DNA of 64,000 nucleotides from Sphagnum compactum (Eukaryota; Bryophyta; Sphagnopsida; Sphagnales). The notes beneath the pieces were generated by a model. It made no database searches. It was not told the origin of the DNA and saw nothing but the letters and a program-made list of their open reading frames with translations. This document shows positions 43,701 through 56,406 of this stretch, one piece after another. Position 1 is the stretch's first letter. Every line of letters begins with the position of its first letter. Both the position numbers and the translations under genes were made by a program. The stretch is from NCBI GenBank assembly GCA_965153455.1, contig OZ234494.1, positions 27,271,354 to 27,335,353 of the forward strand, given 5' to 3'.

Positions 43701-45085
43701 AGATATTTTAACATATATAACATGGACACAACAAATGCATCTTTTCATCTCCATGCAAGTGGGTAAGGGAAAGGCACAAGGTGGTTAGGCATGAAAGAAA
43801 TAGGTTTGGATGGCACATATTATAGACCAACACCACTTTTAAAAAATTATATATGTTTAAAAAAAATTCATGATGAGTAATAAAACATGTCTTATGTTGT
43901 TTGGGAACATTAGATAATTGTTTAATGAATGTCAATGTAAAAGGTTGTTTATTTTTGCAAGTGTGTACATGTAAGGGATCAAAATAACAATGAAAATGAC
44001 TTAACTTCCTTTGAAGGTGAATGTAAGCTACAATGAACCAAAAGTCAACATTTGTAAACATCCACCAAAGTCCATTTCCTTTGTATTGTTTTGAGCATGG
44101 ATCAAATAATAAAATAATAACAACTCATTAATTCCAATCAATGTTTTTTCATTTATCTTTAACCCCACCCAAAGATTATTTTTTGTACATGTGTACATAA
44201 ATTCAACATAAAATGAATGTTTTTCCATATTGAGATCAACTTTCGAAAAAACCCATGTTTTTAACATAACAAAAAAAATGAAAATCCATTAAGGATAATC
44301 TACAATTGACATACTCCTTAAAATATTTTTAAATTAAAATTGAGTATTTAACAATCAAAATATTGATCATTGAACCATTTTGAAGTTCTTATATGAAACT
44401 TGTTGTCTTGGGTGCAAGTCCATAAGTTTCACTTTAAAAGCCCATAGATTTTTCAAATTGTAAATTATGCATAACAACCAACTACATCATATGTATATTC
44501 AAGTTAATAATTTCAAATTAAATTCCTATTGGAAAAATTTGACATGTATAAAATACAAATTGACCATTGCATTTACAGTCACATCACAAAAGTTGTTGGT
44601 ATGACATGAATAGTGATCCATTATATTTTGCATTGACCCTTGAGAAAATGAAATGTATGAGTATCATCTTTAGTTTACTTGTCCAAATGACATTTTATTG
44701 GCTAAAGATGCATTTAAGTCCATGAAGTTTCAAAATGTTAAATTTAGCAAAATGTTACATGGGTATCTATAATTGAAAGTAGTTTAACATAGGTAGTATT
44801 ATTATATTAACAAAAAAAAATCCATTTATTAAACTTTTTTTTTCAAAAGAATGGTCATTGAAATGTTATTGAATAATGATATTCAACTTTTTTTTTGTTC
44901 AAGTGATTTCAAACTTTCAAAAGGAAATAAATGTAATTATGTACATTATTTTTAAAAAAAGTAAACTCGAATCATTTGATTTGAATAAAATATCAATAAA
45001 ATATGAATTTTCAAAGTTTATGTTTTTGTAATGTTTAAAATGAAGTATTTGATAAATAGAATGTAATGTAACATATTATCACAAC
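40730..45085. other. AT-rich region with interspersed 34-bp motif
   Basis: A motif close to 'cttgtga.caaaattt.gttg' followed by 'caagttggac' occurs near 41285, 41839, 41924 and 42063. Otherwise short ORFs without motifs. The 117-codon minus-strand ORF at 43708-44061 has no recognisable family. Confidence 0.45.
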
Positions 45086-45287
45086 AAGTGGAGTGGTTTG
45101 ATGGTAAAGGTGTTTGCCCCCATTCCAAAGGTCAAGGGATCAAATTTCAGGGTGATGTTGTGTGTGGTCAACAATGGTATGTTGACCGAATATTTTCTTA
45201 TTGAATTCTTAGGTTAGGTGCCTAAGTTGATTATGTGGCCTACCTACCTACCTAGGCTAGGTTTATAACCTAGCGTAGGTAATGACA
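45086..45287 (+). mobile_element. SINE-like unit 2 (tRNA-type head, TAGG-rich tail)
   Basis: A box TGGTTTGATGG (45094-45104; one position off consensus) and B box GGATCAAATTT (45137-45147) are 43 bases apart, followed by a tail 45210-45287 with taggttaggtgcctaag and cctacctacctaggctaggt. Same architecture as unit 3. Confidence 0.6.
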
Positions 45288-45289
45288 CG

Positions 45290-48200
45290 TGTCAATAAAT
45301 AATAGGCTTTAAAAATCATGAAATTATCAATAATATTATATATTAAATACTTAAAATTTATTTAATTTCCATACTGGTTAGTTAATTAATTAGTAAGTGA
45401 ATGGTTTGGTAAATTTGTATTTCACTTTAGAGTAACCTTGTTTCACTAGGTACTAGTGAAACAAATCATTGTCCGTAGCAATTGGTCCCCGTTCACTAGG
45501 GGGTTAAACAATTTCATTAGGTAAAAATGTCCAAATTCACTCAAAAATTTAGTGAAACCCATAGTGAACTAGGATGCATTTCCTAGTAGTGTATGTCCTC
45601 CAAATTGCAACTCCTATGTAACTACAATTTATAAATACAATGATTTAATAAATAAATTTTCATGTCAAAAATTAAGCTAATTATTCAGTAGTTGGACTGC
45701 AATTCTAAATGTGTTTTATATACAATAATTTATATACATCATATTTACACATGTAGTCAACTACATTTGACTTTTTGAGGAGTTGCATTGTAGTTGTAAC
45801 GTGCAACTAAATTAGGACCTTTAAAAATGAACTACACATTGAGCAACTTTTTTGTACCTAGAGTACAACTTTCATACATGCAATTATGCCATGTGTCTGC
45901 ATTCCCACCGTCCATGAGGTATGATTCTCAACTATGAAATTTGTTCTTGCAGTTGGTTGGCCACTATGTTGCCATTAAGTGACCACTATTGTATTATTAA
46001 TTGTTCATTACTATGCCACTATTGTGGCACAACTATGCCACTATGTGGCCACTCGGATGCCATTAGTTATTACATATGTGCCATTATGGGGCCATAATAT
46101 TGGCACTAATTTACAACCAAATGGCCATTATTGTGTCACTACCTGACCACTAATAAAGTACTATCGATTCATTATCCATATAAAGTGTGAATTTGTAAAC
46201 CTCAAATTAAATCCCAATGTTACATAAATTATATTAAAAATATTTATATTGGACATGTACATCAAGATTATACACCTAGAATTTTTTTTAACTACACAAG
46301 CAAGTGTGGAATTGATAATAGCTAATTGTCTACAGATAGTTTTTTGGCACCCATAAGGGTTGCATCTTGTGGCATATTTAATATATAATATTATAGATAT
46401 TTTATTAAATATTAAATATTAATTTAAGGCTTAGTTTAATTAATTATTATGAACTAAAAACTATATTAAATAATTAGCTTGTAATCTGATGTAATCAATT
46501 TAAAATCAAACAATTTTTGAAATTAAAAACAATGTGTATATTTAGTTAAACATTCAATAAGGGTGTACATATGGATATGTTTCTATATACCTTGATGTCT
46601 TCTACTCAAATTCATATTTATTATTTAGTAATTAATATGTAATATGCTTAATTGTTACAATCTAATTAGTTAATCTCAATAATGAACTTTTCATATGAAT
46701 TCATTAATCAAACTTAAATTTTGTTTTCTTAGTTAATTCAGATAATAAATAAATAAATATCTAAAATTGGATAATTCATTATCTATTTAAATTTGATTGA
46801 TTAATTCAAATAATTTAGATTTTTTTTTGTTAATTTAGGTGAATAATTACTGAATTTTATTTGAATTTAGATCATCAATTATTAGAAAATAATTATTTTG
46901 ATAATCAATTATCTAATGGTTATTTTGATAATTAATTTAGATACTTATGGTTGTGTAATGACCTACGTAAATACTTATATATATCCAAAACCCAATTAAT
47001 ATGCCATGTGGCAATTTTTGATTATGTCATGTGTCATAATGTAAGACCATTTAAAATGAATTCATAATGGAGAATGAATCTCAATATATATTTTTTAAAT
47101 CACAAAAAAATCCTCATAGTGCCACGTGCTAAATTTTAATGAATGGATGAAAAATGATGTCAACATGACATTATGGTTGTAGTCATAGGGGGTTGCATAG
47201 TAATTGAAAAGGAATTGTTGTGGTAAAGTTGTATTAGAGTGTGATCATATGTATGGTGAAGTGCATTTCTTATAGCTCATGCAACTTGTCCAATAGTAAT
47301 CATTCAATGTAAAAATACAATGAATTGCAAATGGTCATTCAATAATATTATTTTTTATTTTTCAAACGGTTCAAATTGACTAACTGGTCTTTTTAACTAA
47401 TGGACATGTCCATTTTGACTAAAGGCTCAAAACATGTTTTTTTGACCAATCAATTTAATTAAAGTGACTTATTTGACTAGTACATCTAGTCAAGTTAGAC
47501 AACCCGAGTCCAAATGGCCAATGGGTTTTAATCAAATGGGACATCTTATGCCTATTACATATCTACCTCTTACCTCCCACTCACAATTTTATAACCTACT
47601 TACTTACCTACCTACCCACCCACCTATCTAGATGTAGTACCTACCTACCAACCTACCCACACATGGGTGAAAACACACTAAGCCCCCCCCAAATTGTAAT
47701 CACACGTGTAATTTTTCTGCAATTAAATATTTTGGTAATGTATGGACATCACATCTTGGATTACTTTTGCTTGTTTTAAGTATATTTGATTAGTTTTTGA
47801 CTTCATCTAATCAATTATTTTGAAAAATTCAACAAACATTGAAAAAATTGAATGTATGGAGTATATTCATGACAAAATAATACCCATCACAAAGTTTGAA
47901 AAATTGAATATATACTTCAAAACTAGGGTTGTGAATGGAATTCTTGGGTGAATTTTTTTATGGTGTATGATATTGATATACATCAATTCATCTAGAACAA
48001 TTTAGAAATTTAAAGTTTTTGGATAAAATTCCATTCAAAAAATGTGTTTTTTTGCATTTGTTTAACAAGGAATGCATAATAACATTTAAATTTTTAGGAA
48101 AAAACCACTACCATATCAAAGAGGATGAGATTTTATAAATGGACATTATATTATTTTTTCAATTTCCTTTTGTTTGGCAATATTTCATGAATCATAAACA

Positions 48201-48474
48201 TGAGGTGCTATGGCCATTGAAAAACTGTAAGTTATATATTCTATGTACATTGATTTTATCTAATCCTTTTCACCTAACCATTGGATCAAAATTAATTTTG
48301 ATTCAAAATGAACTTTGAGTTCAAAAATGTTGTTGTGAAAATTCTAAAGGTTTTTACTTGTGTTTAGGATAACCAGAGGATGCCATCAAGATTTTAGCTT
48401 ACTACAACTTGTTATACATCACCTTTTTTGAACAAAAGTGGTTCACCCTTAGTGTGCTTTCACCCCACCCACTT
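45290..48474. other. AT-rich region with simple repeats
   Basis: Between 45955 and 46165 the words 'gccactat' and 'ggccact' recur irregularly (gccattatg, ccactatgtggcc). A tract of CCTA/CCCA units lies at 47575-47665. No gene is supported. Confidence 0.45.
47575..47665. repeat. CCTA/CCCA-rich tract
   Basis: Runs of acctacctaccc and ccacccacc with a short break near 47625. No adjacent tRNA-like head was found. Confidence 0.7.
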
Positions 48475-48560
48475 ATCTACCTACATATTACCTACCTACC
48501 TATTAACTACCTACCCACCCACCCACCCACCTATCTTTTACAACCTACCTACCTTCATAC
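48475..48560. repeat. CCTA/CCCA-rich tract
   Basis: Runs of ctacctacc and cccacccacccacc, ending about 75 bases upstream of the SINE-like unit 3 head. Confidence 0.7.
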
Positions 48561-48629
48561 CTCATAGTCTTGTAGTGATGTGTTGAAATAAACATGTGAA
48601 ATAAAAAAATTGACAAAAGTTGAACACCT

Positions 48630-48868
48630 TTTGATGGTGTGGTCCATTGGTTAAAAACTTGGTTTATCATTGAAGAGGTCAATGGTTCAATTCCTACCAT
48701 TATAACCTATGTACATGCTTAAGGGGCTGAGGTAGGTAAGCTAAGCTAAGCTAAGTAGGATATACTAGGTTATGTTAAAGTAGGTCAAGTAGGATATGGT
48801 AGGCTAGGTTAGACTAGGCTACCACCTACCTACTTACCTTTTTACAACCTACCTACATACTTGCCATA
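48630..48868 (+). mobile_element. SINE-like unit 3, best preserved
   Basis: A box TGGTCCATTGG (48640-48650) and B box GGTTCAATTCC (48684-48694) both fit the Pol III consensus exactly (TRGYNNANNGG; GGTTCRANNCC) and are 44 bases apart. The following tail, 48725-48868, is made of aggtaggtaagctaagcta, aggatatactagg, ctaggttagactaggct and cctacctacttacc words. Expected to be transcribed by RNA polymerase III if intact. No target duplication determined. Confidence 0.7.
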
Positions 48869-49214
48869 TTGTTTTTGATACAGGCGAAAATTTGACTAAT
48901 CAAATGGTCCATACTCTACTAATAAAAAAACCACCCAAGTCACAACGAACATGTCAAAAATGACAGAATGGTCTTTTTAACACCTATTCAAATTGGGTAT
49001 TTTTAAAATTATATTTGCTAGTGAACCAAATTTTCTAGTAATGATTGTAACTTAAAAATTGAGTTGTAAGCCTAGTTGCAAAACACCTTTTTTTCTCATA
49101 GTAAAAGTTAACAAGCAGATTTTGCACTACTACTTGAACAATGAAAGTTTGATGTTCAAGGGTTTGGTGACTTGTTAGGGCCCAATGAGTAATTGTTACT
49201 AGTTTCTAAATTGC
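48869..49214. other. AT-rich spacer
   Basis: No feature supported. Confidence 0.4.
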
Positions 49215-50290
49215 ATAATGAAATTTGACATTTTGGAGAAGGAAGGACTTTAGTGGAAGTAAACAAACAACACTTTTGGCACAATATAATTGAAGACGTA
49301 AATGCAGTGGTGTGTGCCTACAAACAATATCAACTTATCAAGAGAACTGAAAATATTGGGTCTAAACTTGAGGAGTTCGAAAGCATCCCTAGTTGGGATC
49401 AATTTTATTGAGTGGCTTTTAACATAGTTTGACCTCTGCCAGAAATTGCGAATGGGAATAGATACATTTAGGTAGCCATAGACCATTATTCGAAATGGTG
49501 TGAAGCAAAGGTGGTTGTTGATCACGATGCTAAAACTATGGCAAGATTCTTGGAAGATGAATTTGGTGTACCAAAATACATTTAAACTGACAATGGTTTC
49601 CAATGGTCAACTAAATTTGATCAGTTGTGTAAAAATTCTAGGATTATATACCAATATACAATGCCATAGTGGCCTAGATGTAATGGTATGGTTAAAAGGA
49701 TTGTCAAAACATTAGAGCATAGGTTGATTGTTTTATCTACCACTCTTGAGCATGTTCAAATTGGGACAAACATTTTCCCAGAATCCTTTTTGGACTTAAG
49801 GGTGGGGTGCATGCTAGTATTAAGTTCTCTCCACATATGTTTTTAATTGAATGAACCCCCAAATTAAACATTGATAATTTTTTGAGTCCACTAATGTAGG
49901 CCTTTGAAGTTGATGATGACCCAACTGTTATGGTGGAGCAAATGTTCAATATGTTATAGTTCATTGCTAGGATGCATGGAAAAGTTGTTGAGAATGTCAA
50001 TCAAGCACAAGTCAAACAGAAACAAGCATGTGCTTCTTGGAAGGGTAAACAAATGTTTTTGAGATTCAAAGAAGGGTGGCTTTTGTCAAAATAAAGAAGC
50101 CAGGCAAGAATAAATCTTTAGCATCAAGTTGGGAAGGCCCTTTTATGTTTGTCAAGTAGCTAGATGGAAATGGCTTTTTGGAACAAGATGAGGGAGGAAG
50201 GATTTGTGTGATTAAGGGAAAAGAAGAATAATTTTGGGGTAGACCTTTGAGAGATTTCCAATTATTCCACACTGCATTTGAATTGTGAAT
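49215..50290 (+). pseudogene. Ty3/gypsy integrase relic
   Basis: By joining frames, the integrase core can be followed: A-I-D-H-Y-S-K-W-C-E-A-K near 49475-49515, T-D-N-G at about 49587-49598, and N-G-M-V-K-R-I-V-K-T near 49683-49712. In the last the catalytic Glu of the family motif N-G-x-x-E-R has become Lys. The C-terminal part continues through a basic stretch near 50040-50100 to L-R-D-F-Q-L-F-H-T-A-F-E-L followed by a stop (50248-50288). Many frame changes and stops; dead. No LTRs identified. Confidence 0.65.
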
Positions 50291-51859
50291 ATTAAAGGAC
50301 ACAATCTAATGTATAAGGGAAACGTTATATGTGTGATGAAAAGATAAGGAATGAAACTTTATTTCAATGGAGCAATACAATCAATTGCCAAAAATGCAAT
50401 ACAACAAGGCTTTTGATAATTGATGAAAATAGGAGGTGTCCATATGAACCTATTGTTGTTTTTTCTTTGTTTTCTTGCAAGTCATAAGCACATGTCTTAA
50501 TTGTTTGACAACATTCATTGTGTGATTGGTTTTCTTTGGTTAAACCTTCTGTGGTGTTGTTGTTTTTGCACAATGGGATGGATGTCAATTGAGGATGGAG
50601 AGTTTAATTTGAGATAAATTATGCAATTTTGGTACTCAATAGTTAAGTATTTATCTAGTTGTGATAGCTTTGGTTATGTTTTTGTTTATTGTTTTCTTGG
50701 GGAGATCATAGTTGTAGAAGTGTTAGAATGGGAAGAATGCCCATTTATCGAAGAGTTGGACTTTTTCTAAAACAATGTAATTCTATTGTGTAATTGGCTT
50801 AGGAAGAAAGTATGTGGCTTTAGATGCAACTTGTAGAAGTCAAAATCGGGGAAGTGATGAAGAATTCTAGAGGTTTAAAGAGCGGTTAAATGATATTTGG
50901 GTGTTGTGTTGATTGTGGGAGTGAGTCTTGTTGTGTTGTTCAAGGGGATAATACCTTTCATTTTGGAACTCAGAAGTTGGGAATTGTTTTATGGGATTTG
51001 GTATATCATGGGCATTTTTGTAAATGATCAGAATATTTATTGGCTTTGTTACATTCTTGAATTGACATCTATAAAAACATGCTTCTAAAGTGAACTATGG
51101 GAGTTGGGGACATGCTCCTAGGTTGTGAATGTGTAGTGGGTATATGTTTTGTTTTTTGTGGGAATTAAAGTCTCTTTGGTTGGTGAAAGGCTTTGCTTAA
51201 ATCTGTCACCAATTGACCCCCAAATCTATCACCAATTGACCAATGGGCTCAACAAGAGAGAAATCAAAGCAATTTGATCCTCAATGGCCTATAGAGTATA
51301 TTATGGTGTTTGGAGAACTAGTTATTAAACATGTAGTTTGCAACATTGAGGTGATTTGTATCAATCAATTGCTCGTTGATGTGTGTGATTTCTTCTCATC
51401 CACTTGTTGTGTAAGCCAGATGAGAACTATACAATCTTTTCGTTACAAACTATTTAAATTTAACTACATTTGCCAATAATTTTAACTAGTTAATGAAAAA
51501 CAAACATATTATGATCCAATGCCATTTACAAGCATTGCATCTTGTGTAGATTTTATAAGCCAAATCAACATATGAACGTTGTACTTCACCCAAAATATCA
51601 TATGCCAAAGGCATTGGTGGAGGTACTCTAAGGCCATACACTTGGGCATCCAACAACTATATCTGACCATGACCAATCTTGTTGGCCAAAGAGTTAAGTG
51701 ACAACACACAAGGCGAAGCCTTTCAATCGACAAGTATTTTGCTAGCACTTTATTCCTAATCATAGATTTTTTTTCTATGGCTTTTTCACAACTTGGAAAG
51801 CTAAGTTGTGGACTCAAAACACAACATTTATGATTGTAACCACACAACTACTTGCTATA
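50291..51859. other. Possible downstream part of the integrase relic's element; otherwise unknown
   Basis: No LTR pair could be aligned by eye. On the minus strand, 51490-51700, one frame reads VYGLRVPPPMPLAYDILG and continues protein-like, but it is crossed by a stop and has no known family. The larger ORF 51509-51847 in another frame is probably a shadow. Confidence 0.3.
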
Positions 51860-52090
51860 TAAGAGCAACTCCATTGGTTTACTGGTGGAAACAAAATGCT
51901 ATTACTAGTAGGGGTAGGGCACCTTATCCAATGGAATTTCTCCCTGGCTAAGGGCAGGGCATTTTGAAAAGAAAAATGCCTGCCCAACAGGCATTTCGTT
52001 TCTTGTCCCCATTATACCCATTGGGTATACCAGGGCGTTCCCAAAATAAGCGACCCTTTCCTGGGGCATTACCCTGCGCAAATTGCAGCA
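51860..52090. mobile_element. Possible MITE or fold-back sequence
   Basis: A stem is formed by gggcagggcatttt (51952-51965) and aaaaatgcctgccc (51972-51985) around a 6-base loop. Wider inverted similarity is loose. The left part begins gagcaactccattgg, a style seen in plant MITEs. Ends not established. Confidence 0.3.
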
Positions 52091-53149
52091 TCTTGATTCT
52101 CATGTGAACTTCTGTTGCCCCCACCAGTATCAGATCAGATTGTTCTGAAACAGATCAGTGGGGATTTGTGCATCCCATTTTCTTTGCATTTGATGGCAGC
52201 CATTAGTTAGGTATTCCTTACAAATTCTGTGCGATATTGACTGACAAATTGCAATCAGAGTTTTGATACAGACGAAATCCTGACGATTCAATGACGCTTC
52301 ATTCCAGATGGTGGATCAGAAACATGGCCTGCCTAATCCACCGTCCACTGCATAGGTTACTGGGGGGACAAGAGCCTAAGATTCTGCGCTAGAGGTTGGA
52401 AGATACTAGTGTTGGGTGGGTATTTACCGGTGTTGGTCAGTTATTGAGAAATCGCCCAGTTATAACAAGGGTATAAGGGTCAATCATCGATTCCCTACCT
52501 ACAGGTTCTGATTTCGAACCAGCAAGAGAACCTATCCTCCTAGTATGAAATTTGCAGAGATTAAAAAAGACCTTACGGGTCAAGTATTACATGAAGGGAA
52601 ACAAAATACTGACGGAGAGCTTTCCATATTCCTCTCCATTAGGTTCTTAATCTTTTAACCTTAAAACTATTGCCAACTATCCTACTGTAATGGGAAGAGC
52701 ATGTCTGACAATATAAACTATATCTTTCCTTGGCTTTGCCAATGTCATAATCAGATTTATAAGAACCAAAAAATCAAAGAGAAGGAACCATTGTCACAAG
52801 AAAGTACCTAAACCCTAAACCTTAATCTGCATCACACTCTCATAATCAGATTTATAAGAATCAAAATATCCACCATAATCACAAGAAAGTACCTAAACCC
52901 TGAAGCCTAACTCACCTTGATATTGTAGTAGGCAGTTGTTTAAAAACTGACGCTTATGTATAACAAGTGAGCGTCATCAAAATAATGACAGAGGAGATTG
53001 GTAACCAAGGCTACTGTTTGGAAGGGCGAATTGATAATGGGTGGGTCTTCTAAATTTTGACCCAGTAGATCAAAAACCCTGTCTATTGATGTTGTGTGGG
53101 GGGGACAGAATGTTTTTTGGCAAAGACCCTGCCACCATGGTTATGAAAA
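52091..53149. other. Intergenic sequence, no gene seen
   Basis: A near-repeated segment near 52750-52800 and 52850-52900 (cataatcagatttataagaa, aagaaagtacctaaaccct) is a direct repeat about 100 bp apart. No coding signal. Confidence 0.45.
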
Positions 53150-53540
53150 AGGAGTGAGAACCAGCCAACAATTGGTATTGACTTTTGAGGATACCAGCTG
53201 GTACTGATATTGGATATCTAAGAAAGATTCATACCAATTTGGTACCAGAATTGGATTGAAAAAAATAACTAGGCCAGTTCATACCCGCCTGGTTATGCTA
53301 GTAAATCTTTTTTTAATCTTTCATATCAGCCTAGTATTGGCATTAGGATCCAGGCAAATATATACCTGGTATTGAGACTGATATGGCCTTGGTATGAAGC
53401 TGATATTACCTCAGGTCCCTACCAGGCAGGTAGGTACTGTTAGTAGGTTGATATTGTCTTCTATCTTACTGGTACTGGTCTGCACAATTCTTTGATACCA
53501 GGGCAAGTACCAGTCCATATACCTGGGTTCCAGATTGGAA
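53150..53540. repeat. Degenerate GGTAT/ATACC-rich repeat (inverted to 7535-7790)
   Basis: Dense words ggtact, taccag, ctggtat, gatattgg. The block order on the minus strand partly matches that at 7535-7790. The minus-strand ORF 53461-53679 is not supported as a gene. Confidence 0.45.
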
Positions 53541-54962
53541 CCCACCCAACATGTCTGATCATATTGGTAAAGGTGACACGCTTCAAGCTGGGACTGGGAC
53601 GAGTGTCACCCAAAGCGTCCATCCTTTCTTGCACATTCTTAGATTGATTTACTGCGTTGCTCTTTGCATGTGTGAACATGTTGTGTGTTCTTCCGGTTGC
53701 TTGCTGCCAGCAACACGTCTTCTATAAACGAAGAGTAGGTACTCTCTGGTAAGTATATTATTATCAATTATTAGATCAGAGAAAGTGCATCATCAACTTT
53801 GCTGGTCAGGAGACCTTACAACATTATGTCCAAAACCTGCCTCATGGTGGGTTAACAGGGAAGGGTCCAGCAAGTCTACCGCAAGAGCTACTGCAACATG
53901 AGCACCGTCCCGTTCTGCGTGATTCACTCAGTGGCATCAGGGCATATTGTGTTTATAAAACTTGTGGGTCTGACCGTGGTTTCAGCCTTGCATGTGGCTG
54001 GTATCCAGCAGTACTAATAGGTAGCTGAGCTCGGATTAGACCAGAGCAGCTCCATGGGTGCTCAGAATGTGGGCCTGTAAACGAAAATTGGACTAAGAAA
54101 AGTCAAAACATGCTGGTTTCGCCCAGCAAAATGGGTTTGGCTCAGCATTTTTGCACAGAATGCATAGGCTGATAAAAGGCACGGCCAATCCTAACACCTG
54201 CTGTTGATTGGCTAGAGAGTTTGATTGGTCCAGCTCTTGGCAAGTCTTCCAACTATTTGCAGTCCCAGTTTTAGTTTTATGGGTGGGGTTGGAAAAAATA
54301 AATAACTAAACTTGGAAGTGAAAAATATTTTTGCTGGGTCACATACTGAGCACCACTGGAGATGCTGTTTATTATTCTAAATTACGATGGAGTTTGATAA
54401 GGGGGCAAAGAAAAATTGGCAGAGACCTAGTGCTGGGTGGGAGGCAGAACTCTAGTACTGGTTGGGGATTGCAAAAGGGTATAATAATGCTCACACTTGG
54501 GGCTGCAGCGAAGTGTTTCTGGAACTGTCCAAAATGAGTGACTCAATGACCATACTGTTTTACTCAATTGATTGTGTGTGGAGCTTCCAACACTTTCAGC
54601 TTCCAACATTTCAACATTTGGTGCCTGCATGAACTGGACCTTCATCAGGTGTTCAGAGAGTGTTCGTAATCCCGTAGACAAGATGTGTCATCAGAGTAGT
54701 GCGGATTTTAAACAGGTTTTATAGCCCACCAACGCAATAAATAGAGGTCTTCCTAGAACAAGAGGGCAGCGACGATGGTGGGTTCACAGGGCGGTGCAGG
54801 AAAGGAATCATAGCGTTACATAAAACACCCTGCGGCGGGCAGTCAATTTTGGAGAACTCTGGATTCCCGCGTATGGCTGATGGGAGAGCTACATCGTGTT
54901 TTATGCGCGGTAAGCCCTGGCAGCTCGATGCAAACATTTGGCTCCACTCTCAGTTCACAAGT
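53541..54962. other. Higher-GC region, no gene confirmed
   Basis: The sequence 54700-54960 is the most CpG-containing part of the right half of the window (cgcgtatgg, atgcgcgg, ctgcggcggg). Minus-strand ORFs 54719-54937 and 54427-54681 have no recognised family. A host exon is possible but unproved. Confidence 0.3.
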
Positions 54963-55372
54963 GTTAATTGTAGCCACAGTGAACCAGCACCCACCAGTGC
55001 ACCACGAAGGATGAAGGGTAAGTGGTCAAGAAACAGTTTTCTGTTGAGTTCAAGTTCCCTAGCTAACCATGGTGCTTTGCTCAATTCCTTTTTTTTTTAA
55101 TCTACCTACCAACTACCCACAAGCAGGTTGTTGGTAGGTAGGTAGGTAATAAAAACAGCCATTACCTATGTATAAACATATATATCATCTACTTACCTAG
55201 TAATTACCTATTTTCTTACCTATCTACCTATATGAGACCTATTTCCTACAAAATTGGTTACCAAGGTGAAACCAAATATTAACTGAGCTAAGGTTCATCC
55301 ACAACTGAGTCATAATGGGCATCCAGTGGATGGTGCACTGGTCGGTGCTGGTTCACTATGGCTGTAAATTAT
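54963..55372. repeat. Fold-back pair, arms of about 43 bp
   Basis: The left arm 54963-55005 (core cagtgaaccagcacc and ccagtgcacca) and the right arm 55330-55372 are reverse complements apart from about five differences. Between them lies a CCTA-rich tract (55102-55230) that itself contains an inverted cctaccaac/gttggtagg pair. Possibly a fold-back transposon. Confidence 0.65.
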
Positions 55373-56149
55373 AATGCCAGGACTTTACAATAGACATAAA
55401 AACCTGGTTTGGTTTTCTTTAAGTGTATTTGGGCCAGAGTGAACCAGACCTCATGACTATACCAGCTGGGGATGTATGTGGTTTGATGCCCACTGTTTTT
55501 TCAATTAATTTATTGGTTCCTATCCATTTGTTAACCACACAGGTTAGCGCACTTTGATTTAGTTATGGTTTTGGCTTAGCCCTGCCTTTCCCTAAATTTT
55601 CTTTTTCTAAATCCAACCACACCCATCTACCTAGAACTAACACACCCACCATCCTAGCCTATTTTTAAAGCTATTGACTTATTATTATGTGCTTGTCAAC
55701 CTACCTATTTAAAAGACCCACCAAGATGATGATGTTGCCGATGATGGATGAGGATATTGCTACACACACAAGGTTGATATTTTCATGAACATGTGGGAAT
55801 TCTTTTTTGACACATGTCATTTTTATAAGATATCATTTTTTATAACATATAGTCAAGTAAAATAGTTGAGATGGCATTCACATCATTTTACATTTTACAT
55901 GTCACACCATGAAATTTATGAAATAGAATCTCAATATTATCACAAAATAAGAAATGGTTGTTCAATAATACAACTAGCCTTTGCCACTAAATGTTATGTC
56001 AATCATGAGTTGCACATGATTAATAGTGAATTGGGTGTACAATTTACTTTTCAACTTTTTATTGGATGGTAGGGTCTAATAAGTATGTAAATGTTTGGGT
56101 TAATTCATTATGTCAAAACATGACATATAAGAGTACATGTCAAAATCTA
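55373..56149. other. AT-rich intergenic sequence
   Basis: No gene or structured repeat supported. Confidence 0.45.
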
Positions 56150-56406
56150 GCTTAACCTATGTTACATAGGCTAGGTAGGTTAGGGAACCTAGGTTAAACA
56201 ACCTAGCATACTTATGATGAATTGCTTAAGTTAAAAACATGGGTTAGGTTGGAACCTAGGTGGCATAGCAATGTAGCCTATGCAAATTAGCTAAGATTAA
56301 CCATGTAAACTACCTAGATTGAACTACGGTAGATAAGTTATAAAAATAAAGATTTGAACCTTTGACTTGCACATTGAGAGGCAAGATTTTTACCATTGCA
56401 CCAACT
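56150..56406 (-). mobile_element. SINE-like unit 4 (tRNA-type head, TAGG-rich tail)
   Basis: On the minus strand an A box TGGTGCAATGG (56403-56393), exact to consensus, is followed by a B box GGTTCAAATCT (56360-56350), one base off. The downstream tail (56340-56150) carries ctaggttgtttaacctagg and cctacctagcc words and resembles the tail of unit 1. Confidence 0.65.

Noticed and set aside
43708-44061. 117-codon minus-strand ORF
   Set aside because: AT-rich, no motif, no homologue recognised, and within a long gene-free stretch.
48640-48700. A functional tRNA gene
   Set aside because: A and B boxes are good, but no acceptor stem or anticodon arm could be folded, and a TAGG-rich tail follows; a SINE head fits better.
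51509-51847. 112-codon minus-strand ORF
   Set aside because: Another frame of the same bases looks more protein-like, no family is recognised, and both are crossed by stops.
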